Source of the DNA: Nonomuraea coxensis DSM 45129
Lineage (GTDB): Bacteria > Actinomycetota > Actinomycetes > Streptosporangiales > Streptosporangiaceae
Length of the DNA stretch: 64,000 nt
Assembly: GCF_019397265.1 (NCBI RefSeq)
Contig: NZ_CP068985.1
Coordinates: 744,001-808,000 of the forward strand
Reading direction: 5' to 3'
Below are positions 35,811 through 43,860 of the stretch, in pieces (within the stretch, counting starts at the first letter, position 1; every line of letters begins with the position of its first letter). A program made the translations under genes and the position numbers. A model generated the notes under the pieces. That model saw only the letters and a list, made by a program, of their open reading frames with translations. It did no database searches and was not told the DNA's origin.

Positions 35811-35835
35811 CCTCGGCCTTCAGCTTCAGGCCGGG
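35811..35835. repeat. Left-end hairpin of the IS element with bulged T
   Basis: CC-T-CGGCCT pairs with AGGCCGGG, leaving T35813 unpaired. CAGAAT just upstream (35804-35809) is the inverse of ATTCTG (35784-35789), a possible guide and cleavage-site pair. Confidence 0.65.
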
Positions 35836-35906
35836 GATGAATGCGGTCCCCCCCTTTGGGGATGGCCCGCCGCAGGCGGGGCAGCCCGGAGCGCGGACCT
35901 GGAACC

Positions 35907-36323
35907 TCAGGTGGGGCGGCGCTGCTGTTCGATATACGCCTTGATGATCGATAGTGGCGCTCCGCCACAGGAGGCGGCGAGGTAGCTGGGTGACCAGAAG
36001 GGGCCGTGCGTGATGGCGGGGTTGACCTGGCCGGTGAACTCCTTGCGCAGGTAGTGCGAGGAGACGCCTTTCAACGAGTTGACGAGTTTGCTGATCGCGA
36101 CCTTGGGCGGGTAGTGGATGAGCAGGTGGACGTGGTCGTGTTCGCCGTTGAACTCGCGGAGTTCGGCCTCGAAACTGTCGCACACCTCGATCATGATGTC
36201 TTCGCAGCGGCGCAGCATCGCGTCGTCGAACACGTTTGTGCGATATTTGGTGACAAAGACCAGATGGACATGCATCGCGGAAACCACGTGTCTGCCTCGT
36301 CGATATTCCACTTCCTGGCTCAT
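35907..36323 (-). CDS. tnpA: IS200/IS605 Y1 transposase TnpA
   Basis: A 138-residue single-strand transposase. The HUH motif is HDHVHLLIHYPP (metal ligands H64 and H66) and the catalytic tyrosine is Y130 in IIKAYIEQQ. VVSAMHVHLVFVTKYRTNVF and LVNSLKGVSSHYLRKEF are family blocks. The protein cuts and rejoins single-stranded ends held by the bulged-T hairpins. It appears intact. It reads leftward out of the element toward the acyl-CoA dehydrogenase gene. Confidence 0.95.
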   Translation of the reverse strand: MSQEVEYRRGRHVVSAMHVHLVFVTKYRTNVFDDAMLRRCEDIMIEVCDSFEAELREFNGEHDHVHLLIHYPPKVAISKLVNSLKGVSSHYLRKEFTGQVNPAITHGPFWSPSYLAASCGGAPLSIIKAYIEQQRRPT

Positions 36324-36380
36324 AGACCAGATGCTAATGTGTTCGAGTCTGCGAGACGTGAGCGTCCCGTGGAAGAGGGG

Positions 36381-37736
36381 ATGTCGCGCATGCTGGCGGG
36401 CCGGAAGTACCGCCTGGAGTTCGACTCCGGGCAGCGGGCGTTCGCCGAAAGGCTGGGCGGAATCTGCCGGGCCGTGTGGAACACCGGTCTCGAACAACGG
36501 CGGGAATACCGGCGGGAATACCGGCGACGCGGGCAGTGGATCACCTATGCCGAGCAGTGCAGGCAACTCGCCGACGCCAAGAAGGACCCGTACTGCGACT
36601 GGCTCGCCGACGCCCCCGCCCAGGTGATCCAGCAGACCCTCAAAGACCTGGATCAGGCGTGCCGCAAGCATGGCGCGTGGACAGTGCGCTGGAAGTCGAA
36701 GGCGAAGTGGCGGCCCTCGTTCCGGTTCCCCACCGCCAGACACCTGCCCGTAGAGCGGATCAACCGCAAGTGGGGGCGAGTCTTCCTGCCCAAGTTCGGG
36801 TGGACGCGGTTTCGGATGTCGCGCCGGCTCGGGGGAAGCGTCAAGTCCGCGACCGGGTCCCGGGACGGCAGACACTGGTTCATCAGCTTCCTGATCGACG
36901 ATGGGATCGCCGAGCGTGAGGAACACACCTGTCCTCAGTGGGCGGGCGTGGACCGAGGGGTGGTCACGGCCGCCGTGACGTCGGATGGGGAGTTCTTCGA
37001 CCGTCGCCACGCCGGAAGCGACGGTGTCTCCTCCAGGCAGCCGCCACGGAAGACGAAACAGGACCGGAAGGACGACCTCGGGTATCTCACGCCCGGCGAA
37101 GCGGAACGGTATCTACGGCTGCAACGCCGGCTCGCCCGCACGAAGAAGGGATCGAAGCGGCGCAAGACGGTCACGGCCGCGATGAGTGAGATCATGCGGC
37201 GAGTCCGGTGGCGGCGCGCCGACTTCAACGCCCAAGCCGCGCACCGGCTCACCCGCATGTACGGGCACGTGGTCATCGAAGACCTGAACACCAAGGGCAT
37301 GAGCGCGGCCGTCAAGCCCAAGCCCGACCCCGGCTGGCCGGGCAGGTTCCTGCGCAACGGCGCGGCAGCGAAATCCGGGCTCAACAAGGCGATTCTCGAC
37401 AAGGGCTGGTACGGCCTGGAAGTCGCTCTCCGCTCCAAGGCGCGCTACACCGGCAGCGCCATCCATAAGATCAACCCCGCGTACACGTCCCAGACGTGCC
37501 CGGAACCTGCGTGCGGGAAGGTGGACGAGAAGAGCCGCAAGAGCCAAGCGATCTTCTCCTGCACTTCTTGCGGGCACACCGATCACGCCGACATCGTCGG
37601 GGCGAAGAACATCAAGAGCAAAGGACAGGCGGCCGGGCTGGTCGTCTCAGGGCGTGGAGACCCACCCGGGTCCGTGAAACGTCAAGCACCCCGTTCCACG
37701 GCACGGGCCGCGCAAGCGGCACGAGCTGCCGCATAG
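36381..37736 (+). CDS. tnpB: TnpB RNA-guided nuclease (IS605 OrfB)
   Basis: A 451-residue TnpB. RuvC residues: D191 in WAGVDRGVVTAAV, E300 in HVVIEDLNTKGMS, D404 in DHADIVGAKNI. The zinc ribbon uses C373/C378 (QTCPEPACGK, wider than the usual C-x2-C) and C394/C397 (FSCTSCGH). The N-terminal REC/wedge region (YRLEFDSGQRAFAERLGGIC) and helical lid are present. Family members are guided by an RNA from the element's right end and cut DNA at donor sites. ATG 36381 follows AAGAGGGG. All catalytic residues are present, so it is probably active. Confidence 0.95.
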   Translation: MSRMLAGRKYRLEFDSGQRAFAERLGGICRAVWNTGLEQRREYRREYRRRGQWITYAEQCRQLADAKKDPYCDWLADAPAQVIQQTLKDLDQACRKHGAWTVRWKSKAKWRPSFRFPTARHLPVERINRKWGRVFLPKFGWTRFRMSRRLGGSVKSATGSRDGRHWFISFLIDDGIAEREEHTCPQWAGVDRGVVTAAVTSDGEFFDRRHAGSDGVSSRQPPRKTKQDRKDDLGYLTPGEAERYLRLQRRLARTKKGSKRRKTVTAAMSEIMRRVRWRRADFNAQAAHRLTRMYGHVVIEDLNTKGMSAAVKPKPDPGWPGRFLRNGAAAKSGLNKAILDKGWYGLEVALRSKARYTGSAIHKINPAYTSQTCPEPACGKVDEKSRKSQAIFSCTSCGHTDHADIVGAKNIKSKGQAAGLVVSGRGDPPGSVKRQAPRSTARAAQAARAAA

Positions 37737-37799
37737 CGGCACGGGAATCCCCGTCCCTTCAGGGCGGGGAGCAGGTCAATGGACACGGCTTCATCACAA
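37640..37799 (+). ncRNA. Putative omega RNA overlapping the tnpB 3' end, with flanking guide
   Basis: TnpB guide RNAs come from the tnpB 3' end and right end of the element, with the guide read from flanking DNA. Here the region holds several hairpins (for example the bulged-T stem at 37749-37769) and ends in GGTCAA at 37779. Bases from 37780 on (TGGACACGGCTTCATCACAA) would then be the guide. The 5' boundary is not visible and is an estimate. Confidence 0.5.
37745..37779. repeat. Right-end hairpin and terminal tetranucleotide of the IS element
   Basis: GAAT (37745-37748), then CCCCG-T-CCC pairing with GGGCGGGG with T37754 unpaired and loop TTCA, then TCAA at 37776-37779. This equals the IS608 right-end order: guide, bulged hairpin, cleavage site. 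Confidence 0.8.
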
Positions 37800-37890
37800 G
37801 TGACGGAAGATGCGGCGCTCCGTATGTGTTGTCGGTCTTCGCGACTCTAGGATCTACCCTCGGTCTATTTGTGGGTGATCGGAGTCTCCC

Positions 37891-39276
37891 GTGAGTCGGT
37901 GGCGCAAGACGTTGATCGCCGCAGGGGTGGGCATGGCCGCGTCGGCGGCGTTAGTCATGACGCCCGCCGAGGCGGAGTCGTTCAATCTCGTCGTCAACTA
38001 CAGCTGCACCGGCGGCATCGCCGGGAACAGCCCGGTGACGATCAAGGCCCGGGTCAACATCCCCACCGTGGTCGAGGTCGGCAGCGCGATGAACCTCTCC
38101 TGGACGCTCGAATACACCAACACCCGCAGATTCCTCTCCCCGGACTACTTCGAGGCCGGCGCCCTCACCAGCATCGTCGCCAACATGAAGCTGGACGGCG
38201 CCTGGAACGGCGTCCTGGAGGCGCACGGCACCCAGGAGCAGGCCGCGCTGCAGCCCAACGTCCGGCTGGAGACGCCCGCCGGCCTCAGCTCCTCCGCCCA
38301 CCTCACCGAGGAAGGCGTGATCCAGCTCCGGCCGCAGGGCATGACCGTGGACTTCCTCCCGCCGGCCGGCGTGGCCACGATCAACAACGACGAGCTCAAC
38401 CGCATCAAGTACCAGGGCCCCTGGGTCCATGACCCGGCCACCCCGGTCGAGTACGGCGACCACCTGCGCGACGTGCACACCAGCCCCCAGGTGGACTCCA
38501 CGGCGAGGATCGACTTCCTCGGCACCGGCTTCGAGTACATCGGCCGCCGCATGCCGGGCGTCAGCAAGGTGCGGGTGCGCGTCGACGACGACACCACCGG
38601 CCTTGTGGACCCCACCAAGACCGAGAGCGGCCAGCCGACGAACGCCATCAACGGCAACGTCTCCCTGTGGAAGCGGGTGGACCTGCCGTACGGCAAGCAC
38701 ACCGTCATCATCCGGAGCCTGGACAACGCGCCCATCCACCTGGACGCGTTCAAGGTGCACACCGGCGCCATGATCGAGCCGCCGACGCTGCACCGGGCCA
38801 ACTGCGTGGTGACCAGCGCGCCGGACGTGGTCGAGATCACCGTCAAGGGCCACGACGCCCCGACCAGCCCGCCGCCCACGACCACCGGCCCCACGGACAA
38901 CCCCACGACCACTCCGCCGACCACCGTTCCGCCGACCGGCACCAACTCGCCCACGACCTCGCCGTCCACCTCGAACTCGCCGTCGCCGAGCTCGCAGTAC
39001 ACCCACCCGGCGATCGTGATCGTCGGCCCCGGCGGCACCAGCACCACCACGCCCAGCAGCTCGGCCTCCGCCACCCCGACCGTGACCAAGTACGTCCGGC
39101 CGCAGGTGGTCAAGACGCCCAAGGGCGGGGTGAACACCGGTGAGGCGCCGGATCCGCCGATGGACTCCGGGGCGTACACGCTGATCGCGGGCGGCTCCGC
39201 GATGATCATGAGCAGCGCCGCGGGCGGCCTGATCCTGTGGCGCCGCCGCGCCGCGCACGCCGGAGGTGTGAAGTGA
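37891..39276 (+). CDS. Cell-wall-anchored surface protein (sortase substrate 1)
   Basis: A 461-residue exported protein. Signal peptide at about 1-29 (TPAEAES). The ectodomain (about 30-315) begins VVNYSCTGGIAGNSPVTIKA and includes a beta-rich region (HTSPQVDSTARIDFLGTGFE). A Thr/Pro/Ser-rich wall-spanning stalk lies at about 320-400. The C-terminus has TPKGGVNTG, a hydrophobic helix and RRR, a sorting signal with a T-G cleavage site but not LPXTG. The sortase gene overlaps its stop. The GTG start follows the IS right end by 112 bp. Confidence 0.8.
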   Translation: MSRWRKTLIAAGVGMAASAALVMTPAEAESFNLVVNYSCTGGIAGNSPVTIKARVNIPTVVEVGSAMNLSWTLEYTNTRRFLSPDYFEAGALTSIVANMKLDGAWNGVLEAHGTQEQAALQPNVRLETPAGLSSSAHLTEEGVIQLRPQGMTVDFLPPAGVATINNDELNRIKYQGPWVHDPATPVEYGDHLRDVHTSPQVDSTARIDFLGTGFEYIGRRMPGVSKVRVRVDDDTTGLVDPTKTESGQPTNAINGNVSLWKRVDLPYGKHTVIIRSLDNAPIHLDAFKVHTGAMIEPPTLHRANCVVTSAPDVVEITVKGHDAPTSPPPTTTGPTDNPTTTPPTTVPPTGTNSPTTSPSTSNSPSPSSQYTHPAIVIVGPGGTSTTTPSSSASATPTVTKYVRPQVVKTPKGGVNTGEAPDPPMDSGAYTLIAGGSAMIMSSAAGGLILWRRRAAHAGGVK

Positions 39277-40064
39277 TGAGCGAGCAGAAGCCGAAGACGA
39301 CTCTCGACAAGGCGATGCCGGGCCTGCTGATCGCGGGCTCGCTGGCCGGGGTGGGCGCCGTCATGGTGGGCCTGCTCTCGCTGGCGCCCACCGTGGACGA
39401 CGGCTCCGGGCCCGGCGGCCCTCTGGCGGCGGGCCAGCCGTCCACGGTGCAGATCGAGAACGCGGGCGCGTTCGTGCTGCCGCCGACCGTCGGCCCCGGC
39501 GGCAAGAGCGGCCTGACGCCGGCCCGCATCGACGCGCCGCCGCCGCTGGCGGCGGTGCCGACCGTGGCCCCGATCCCGGCGGCCAAGACCACGAAGGCCA
39601 AGGCCAAGGCGAAGCCGTCGCGGATCAAGATCCCGAAGATCAAGGTGAACTCGCCGGTCGGCCAGGTCACGGTGGACCTCAAGGGCAACCTGGGCACCCC
39701 GTCGCTGAGCAAGCCGAACCAGACCGGGTGGTACCGCTTCTCCCCGCTCCCGGGCGAGAACGGCCCGACGATCATCAACGGGCACGTCAGCACCCGCAAG
39801 GGCCCCGCCGTCTTCGCCCGGCTCTCCGAGCTGGTGAAGGGCGACAACATCTACGTGTACCGCTCGGACGGCAAGGTCGCCCGCTACACGGTGAGCGGGA
39901 TCGAGCAGGTCAGCAAGACGACGTTCCCGACGAAGCGGGTCTACGGCAACACCGAGGGCGCGCAGCTCCGGCTGATCACCTGCGGTGGCGTCTACAACAG
40001 GGGAGCGCACAGCTACAAGGACAACATCGTCGTGTACGCGACGCTCTCGAAGAAGAAGGTCTGA
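39276..40064 (+). CDS. Class F-type sortase 1
   Basis: A 262-residue membrane-anchored transpeptidase. N-terminal TM helix (about 13-37), a flexible Ala/Pro/Lys-rich linker, and the sortase beta-barrel (about 110-262) with catalytic His in TIINGHVSTRKG, Cys in LRLITCGGVYNRG, and a downstream Arg/Asn segment SYKDNIVVYA. The start overlaps the substrate gene stop (TGATG), implying coupled translation and a dedicated pair. It should cut the T-G bond of TPKGGVNTG and link the protein to the wall. Confidence 0.9.
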   Translation: MSEQKPKTTLDKAMPGLLIAGSLAGVGAVMVGLLSLAPTVDDGSGPGGPLAAGQPSTVQIENAGAFVLPPTVGPGGKSGLTPARIDAPPPLAAVPTVAPIPAAKTTKAKAKAKPSRIKIPKIKVNSPVGQVTVDLKGNLGTPSLSKPNQTGWYRFSPLPGENGPTIINGHVSTRKGPAVFARLSELVKGDNIYVYRSDGKVARYTVSGIEQVSKTTFPTKRVYGNTEGAQLRLITCGGVYNRGAHSYKDNIVVYATLSKKKV

Positions 40065-40193
40065 CCCGGGAGCAACCGATTTGACGGTTTACGGGAAGTT
40101 GACAGGTAGAGTTCGTAAGATCTTCACCTAGCCGAGACCAAGAATTGGCAAGCTGGCACACTCCCGCCAACCTGTGCTGAATTGGAGATGGAA

Positions 40194-41069
40194 GTGCTGA
40201 CGTCCAAGGCGCGGCGCCGCCTCGCCCTCAAGACATCCGCCATGGCCGTCCTCGGTGCAGGGATCTTCGGTGGGCTGCCGGTGGTGGCCGCGCTGGCCGC
40301 CCCGGTCGACGTGGTCTACAACTGCGGGCCTGCGACCGCGAAGTCCCCTTACTGGTTCAACATGGAGCTGAGGACTCCGGCGAGCGCGGTCACGCCCAAC
40401 GCGACGGTGACCGTCACGTGGGACGTCAAGCCCCCGACCGGGACCCCGTCGCACTCGCCGGCGGCGACCGCCAGTGAGCAGATCACCCCGACCAGCACCA
40501 TCGTCGCGAGGGGCACGGTGAACCCCAGCGGCTCGCCGATGCCGTCCACCTCGATCACCGCCAGTGGCGCCGCCACGCAGTTCACGACCATCTCGCCCGG
40601 CGCCACCATGCCGGCGGTGGCCATGACGATGGTGATCAAGCCGACGGCGACGGGCACGATCGGGCTCAAGGGCGGCAACTTCGAGCTCCAGGTCAACGGC
40701 GAGACCTGGTATGAGTGCGAGCCCGGCGCGTCCGGGGGGCCGTCGGCGCAGTTCGTCGTGACGACCGGAGGCACGGGCACGCCCACGGGCACCGGCACCC
40801 CCACCAGCACCGGGACCGGCACGCCGACGCCCACGCCCACCACCTCCACTCCGAAGCCGACCAGGACGACCACCGAGTTCGTCACCGTCACCCCGTCCAG
40901 CGAACGCTCCACGAAGAAGTCCCAGACCCCCAAGGCGGGCGCCGACACCGGTGCGGGCGGCATGATGGGCCCGGACGGGCGGACGTTCATCCTGACCGGG
41001 ACCGCGCTGATCGGGGCCGCCGCGCTGGGCGGGCTGCTCATGCGCCGGCGTAACGCCACCAGGGGCTGA
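40194..41069 (+). CDS. Cell-wall-anchored surface protein (sortase substrate 2)
   Basis: About 291 residues. A Tat/Sec-like basic N-terminus (TSKARRRLALKTSAMAVLG) and signal region to about residue 33, an ectodomain starting APVDVVYNCGPATAKSPYWF (akin in style to substrate 1: VVxY-C-G), a Gly/Thr/Pro stalk (about 190-230), then TPKAGADTG, a TM helix and RRRNATRG. GTG 40194 has a GGAG site 6 bases upstream; TTG 40182 or ATG 40188 would add 2-4 residues. The second sortase gene starts 5 bases after the stop. Confidence 0.8.
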   Translation: MLTSKARRRLALKTSAMAVLGAGIFGGLPVVAALAAPVDVVYNCGPATAKSPYWFNMELRTPASAVTPNATVTVTWDVKPPTGTPSHSPAATASEQITPTSTIVARGTVNPSGSPMPSTSITASGAATQFTTISPGATMPAVAMTMVIKPTATGTIGLKGGNFELQVNGETWYECEPGASGGPSAQFVVTTGGTGTPTGTGTPTSTGTGTPTPTPTTSTPKPTRTTTEFVTVTPSSERSTKKSQTPKAGADTGAGGMMGPDGRTFILTGTALIGAAALGGLLMRRRNATRG

Positions 41070-41074
41070 GCGCG

Positions 41075-41848
41075 GTGTCGGGGTACCACCCGTACGGCGG
41101 CGGGCATCCGGCTCCGCAGCCCCCGCCGCCGCAGGACCGGGGGAGCACGGCGCTCAGGGCGGCGCTGATCGTGGCGGCCGTCGCCGGGGTCGTGACGGTC
41201 GTGGCCGGGCTGCTGATCGTGCTGGGCTCGCCCGACGAGTACGGCCTGGCCGCCAACAACCGCGACAGCCTGGCGCTGCCGTCCCAGCCGCACGCCGCCG
41301 GCAACAAGCCGGAGCAGGCGCTCTTCCAGGCCGACCCGGACGTGCCGCCGCCGCTGCCGCAGATCACCCCGGCGCCGCCGATGCTGCCGTCCACGCCGGT
41401 CCGGATCGTGATCAAGCGGCTGGGGATCAACGCCCCGATCAAGACCGTCGGCCTGGCCAGGAACGGCACGATCGAGGTGCCGCCCGCGGACGACCCCAAC
41501 CTCGTGGGCTGGTACAGGAACATGTCCACGCCGGGCGAGGCGGGCCCGGCCGTGCTGCTCGGGCACAAGGACACGAGGACGCGCAGCGCGGTGTTCAGCA
41601 GGCTGCCCGAGATCAAGAACGGCGACACCATCGAGGTCAAGCGGCAGGACAAGACCACGGCGGTGTTCACGGTGGGCGGCGTGGAGCAGGCGAACAAGAA
41701 GACGTTCCCGACCCAGCGCGTCTACGGGCCGCAGGACAACGCCCAACTGCATCTCATCACCTGCGGTGGCACCTACGATCGGCGTACCGGGCACTACACC
41801 GACAACATCATCGTCTATGCGACGATGACGAGCTCCTATCGAAGCTGA
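41075..41848 (+). CDS. Class F-type sortase 2
   Basis: A 257-residue sortase. Pro-rich cytosolic N-terminus (residues 1-25), a TM helix (about 28-52), a Pro-rich linker and a catalytic barrel (about 105-257) with His in AVLLGHKDTRTRS, Cys in LHLITCGGTYDRR and Arg immediately after, and HYTDNIIVYAT. It is paired with substrate 2 and closely resembles sortase 1 around the active site (TFPTxRVYG, LITCGG), so the two pairs probably arose by duplication. Confidence 0.9.
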   Translation: MSGYHPYGGGHPAPQPPPPQDRGSTALRAALIVAAVAGVVTVVAGLLIVLGSPDEYGLAANNRDSLALPSQPHAAGNKPEQALFQADPDVPPPLPQITPAPPMLPSTPVRIVIKRLGINAPIKTVGLARNGTIEVPPADDPNLVGWYRNMSTPGEAGPAVLLGHKDTRTRSAVFSRLPEIKNGDTIEVKRQDKTTAVFTVGGVEQANKKTFPTQRVYGPQDNAQLHLITCGGTYDRRTGHYTDNIIVYATMTSSYRS

Positions 41849-41862
41849 GCGCGGAGGCGGGC

Positions 41863-42525
41863 ATGGGCTGGATGGCCAAGCGGAGACTGCGTACGGGCCC
41901 GACGGCGGTGGTGCCCGCCAAGGTGCAGCCGGCCGAGCTGCTGCGCGTCGTGCGGCTGGCCGATCCGGCCGCCCGCCTGGACGGCGACGACGTCGTGGCC
42001 ACGGACGTGCGGGTGTGCGCGCCGGTGGAGGCGGAGCCCGCGCTGACGGGGGGCGAGCTGGAGAAGGCGTGGGCGGTGCGGGTGGCCGGTGAGGGGCCGC
42101 TGCCGCTGGACTTCTTCGACCGCTTCCTGGCGGAGGGCATCGCGTTCCGGCTGAAGGGGCTCGCGGTCTGCCGGGGCGAGGTGAGCGATCCGGCCGACGA
42201 GGAGAACACGGGTCCGGCGGTCATCGTCCCGGTGCGCCCGTCCGCCGAGGAGCTGGCGCCGTTGCTGGAGCCGCAGGAGGACGACGCGTTCACGTTCACG
42301 GCGGGGGAGATCCGGGCGGTTCTGGTGCCGCAGAAGGGGCAGCCGCCGGCGGTGGGGGAGCTGCTGCCGTTCGCGACCGAGCTGACCGCGATCGAGCTGC
42401 GCGGTGACGAGCCGGCCAAGCTGGGGACGTTCGCGCTGGAGCTGGCCGACAAGCTGAACGGGCTGGTCGTGGACCGGTGGCGGTTCCGGGTGGACGCCCC
42501 GGAGGACCTTCTCCCCCCGGAGTGA
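41863..42525 (+). CDS. Uncharacterised protein downstream of the sortase island
   Basis: A 220-residue cytosolic-looking protein, acidic (many Asp and Glu), with no signal peptide or TM helix. I recognise no domain; alternating hydrophobic strands such as ATELTAIELRGDEPAKLGTF and CAPVEAEPALTGGELE suggest a mixed alpha/beta fold, possibly two related halves. It begins 14 bases after sortase 2 and may be in the same transcript. Function unknown. Confidence 0.6.
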   Translation: MGWMAKRRLRTGPTAVVPAKVQPAELLRVVRLADPAARLDGDDVVATDVRVCAPVEAEPALTGGELEKAWAVRVAGEGPLPLDFFDRFLAEGIAFRLKGLAVCRGEVSDPADEENTGPAVIVPVRPSAEELAPLLEPQEDDAFTFTAGEIRAVLVPQKGQPPAVGELLPFATELTAIELRGDEPAKLGTFALELADKLNGLVVDRWRFRVDAPEDLLPPE

Positions 42526-42532
42526 GCAGCGC

Positions 42533-42584
42533 CAGAACGTCGTTCTGTTGTAGGCTGCCCTTAGTAACCGAATAATGCTCGGTT
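42533..42584. promoter_or_regulatory. Two palindromes upstream of the thiolase gene
   Basis: CAGAACG-T-CGTTCTG (42533-42547) is a perfect 7-bp-arm palindrome. AACCGA (42566-42571) and TCGGTT (42579-42584) form a second dyad just before the ribosome site. Both look like TetR-type operators, which often control acyl-CoA genes in actinomycetes. Confidence 0.5.
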
Positions 42585-42597
42585 TCCAGGAGGCACT

Positions 42598-43743
42598 GTG
42601 GCAGAGGCGTACATCGTCGGGGCGGTCCGTACCCCGGTCGGCAAGAAGAAGGGCGGTCTTTCCACCGTCCACCCCACTGACCTGGCCGCTCACACGCTGA
42701 AGGCGCTCATCGAGCGCACCGGCGTGGACCCCGCCGCGGTCGAGGACGTCATTCTGGGATGCGTCATGCAGTTCGGCCCCCAGAGCATGGACATCGCCCG
42801 TAACGCCTGGCTGTCGGCCGGCCTGCCGGAGACCGTCCCCGGCGTCACCATCGACCGCCAGTGCGGCTCCTCGCAGCAGTCGATCCACTTCGCCGCCCAG
42901 GGCGTCATGTCCGGCACGCAGGACCTCGTCGTGGCCGGTGGCGTCGAGTCGATGAGCGTCGTGCCCATGGGCTCGTCCATCAAGGCCGCGCTGGACATGG
43001 GGATGCCGTTCCCGTTCGGTGAGATGTGGGTCGAGCGGTACGGCAAGCAGGAGATCTCGCAGTTCCGCGGCGCGGAGCTGATGTGCGAGAAGTGGGGCTA
43101 CACCCGCGAGGTCCTGGAGCAGTTCGCGCTGGAGTCGCACCAGCGCGCCGCCAAGGCCATCGCGAACGGCTACTTCAAGGAGCAGATCGCTCCGATCAAC
43201 GGCGTCGAGGACGACGAGGGCCCGCGGGCGGACACCACCCTGGAGAAGATGGGCACCCTGAAGACCCTGAAGGAGGGCGGCCAGATCACCGCGGCCACCT
43301 CCTCGCAGATCTCCGACGGCTCGGGCGCCGTGCTCATCGCCTCCGAGCAGGCGGTCAAGGACCACGGGCTGACCCCGAGGGCCCGCATCCACCAGCTCGC
43401 GCTCCTGGGCGACGACCCGGTCTACATGCTGACCGCGCCGATCCCCGCCACGCAGCGGGCGCTGAAGAAGGCCGGCATGTCGATCGACCAGATCGACGTC
43501 GTGGAGATCAACGAGGCGTTCGCCCCGGTGCCGCTGGCCTGGACGCACGAGCTCGGGGCCGACCCGGCGAAGGTCAACCCCAACGGCGGCGCCATCGCCC
43601 TCGGCCACCCCCTGGGCGGCACCGGCGCGATCCTGATGACCAAGCTCCTGCACGAGCTGGAGCGCACGGGCGGCCGCTACGGCCTCCAGACGATGTGCGA
43701 GGGCGGCGGCCAGGCCAACGTCACGATCATCGAGCGGCTCTAG
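42598..43743 (+). CDS. Acetyl-CoA acyltransferase (thiolase)
   Basis: A 381-residue thiolase, either degradative or biosynthetic. Motifs: nucleophile Cys in TIDRQCGSSQQSIHFA (about residue 88), VVAGGVESMSVVP, VEINEAFAPVPLAW, NPNGGAIALGHPLGGTGAIL (catalytic His) and TMCEGGGQANVTIIE (second Cys). Start is GTG with an AGGAGG site. Two operator-like palindromes lie upstream and a strong terminator downstream, so it is a single-gene unit. Confidence 0.95.
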   Translation: MAEAYIVGAVRTPVGKKKGGLSTVHPTDLAAHTLKALIERTGVDPAAVEDVILGCVMQFGPQSMDIARNAWLSAGLPETVPGVTIDRQCGSSQQSIHFAAQGVMSGTQDLVVAGGVESMSVVPMGSSIKAALDMGMPFPFGEMWVERYGKQEISQFRGAELMCEKWGYTREVLEQFALESHQRAAKAIANGYFKEQIAPINGVEDDEGPRADTTLEKMGTLKTLKEGGQITAATSSQISDGSGAVLIASEQAVKDHGLTPRARIHQLALLGDDPVYMLTAPIPATQRALKKAGMSIDQIDVVEINEAFAPVPLAWTHELGADPAKVNPNGGAIALGHPLGGTGAILMTKLLHELERTGGRYGLQTMCEGGGQANVTIIERL

Positions 43744-43762
43744 AAGCTCTGAAGCAGCTGAA

Positions 43763-43813
43763 CGAAAGGGAGCGCCGTCTCCTCGGATGACGAGGAAGGC
43801 GGCGCTCCCTTTC
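43763..43813. terminator. Strong terminator after the thiolase gene
   Basis: CGAAAGGGAGCGCC (43763-43776) pairs with GGCGCTCCCTTTCG (43800-43813), with further pairing inside (CCTCG / CGAGG). It separates the convergent thiolase and MerR genes and ends in TTTC. Confidence 0.85.
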
Positions 43814-43860
43814 GTCCGGCACCCGTCCGGCCCGCGTCCGGCGCCCGTCCGGCCCGCGTG

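Larger units (their letters stand above)
35784..37779. mobile_element. IS200/IS605-family element, IS608-like (divergent tnpA and tnpB)
   Basis: A complete-looking element of about 2.0 kb. tnpA (35907-36323, minus) and tnpB (36381-37736, plus) diverge from a 57-bp gap. Both ends carry a hairpin with one unpaired T in the 5' arm, the hallmark recognised by Y1 transposases: left at 35811-35835 and right at 37749-37769. The right end has GAAT before the hairpin and TCAA (37776-37779) as its final bases, matching the published IS608 guide and cleavage tetranucleotides. The left boundary is uncertain within 35784-35803. There are no target duplications, as expected of this family. Confidence 0.85.

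Noticed and set aside
35907..37010. Minus-strand frame extending tnpA upstream to 367 codons
   Set aside because: The extension is antisense to tnpB. TnpA homology begins exactly at the ATG at 36323 and gives a normal 138-residue transposase.
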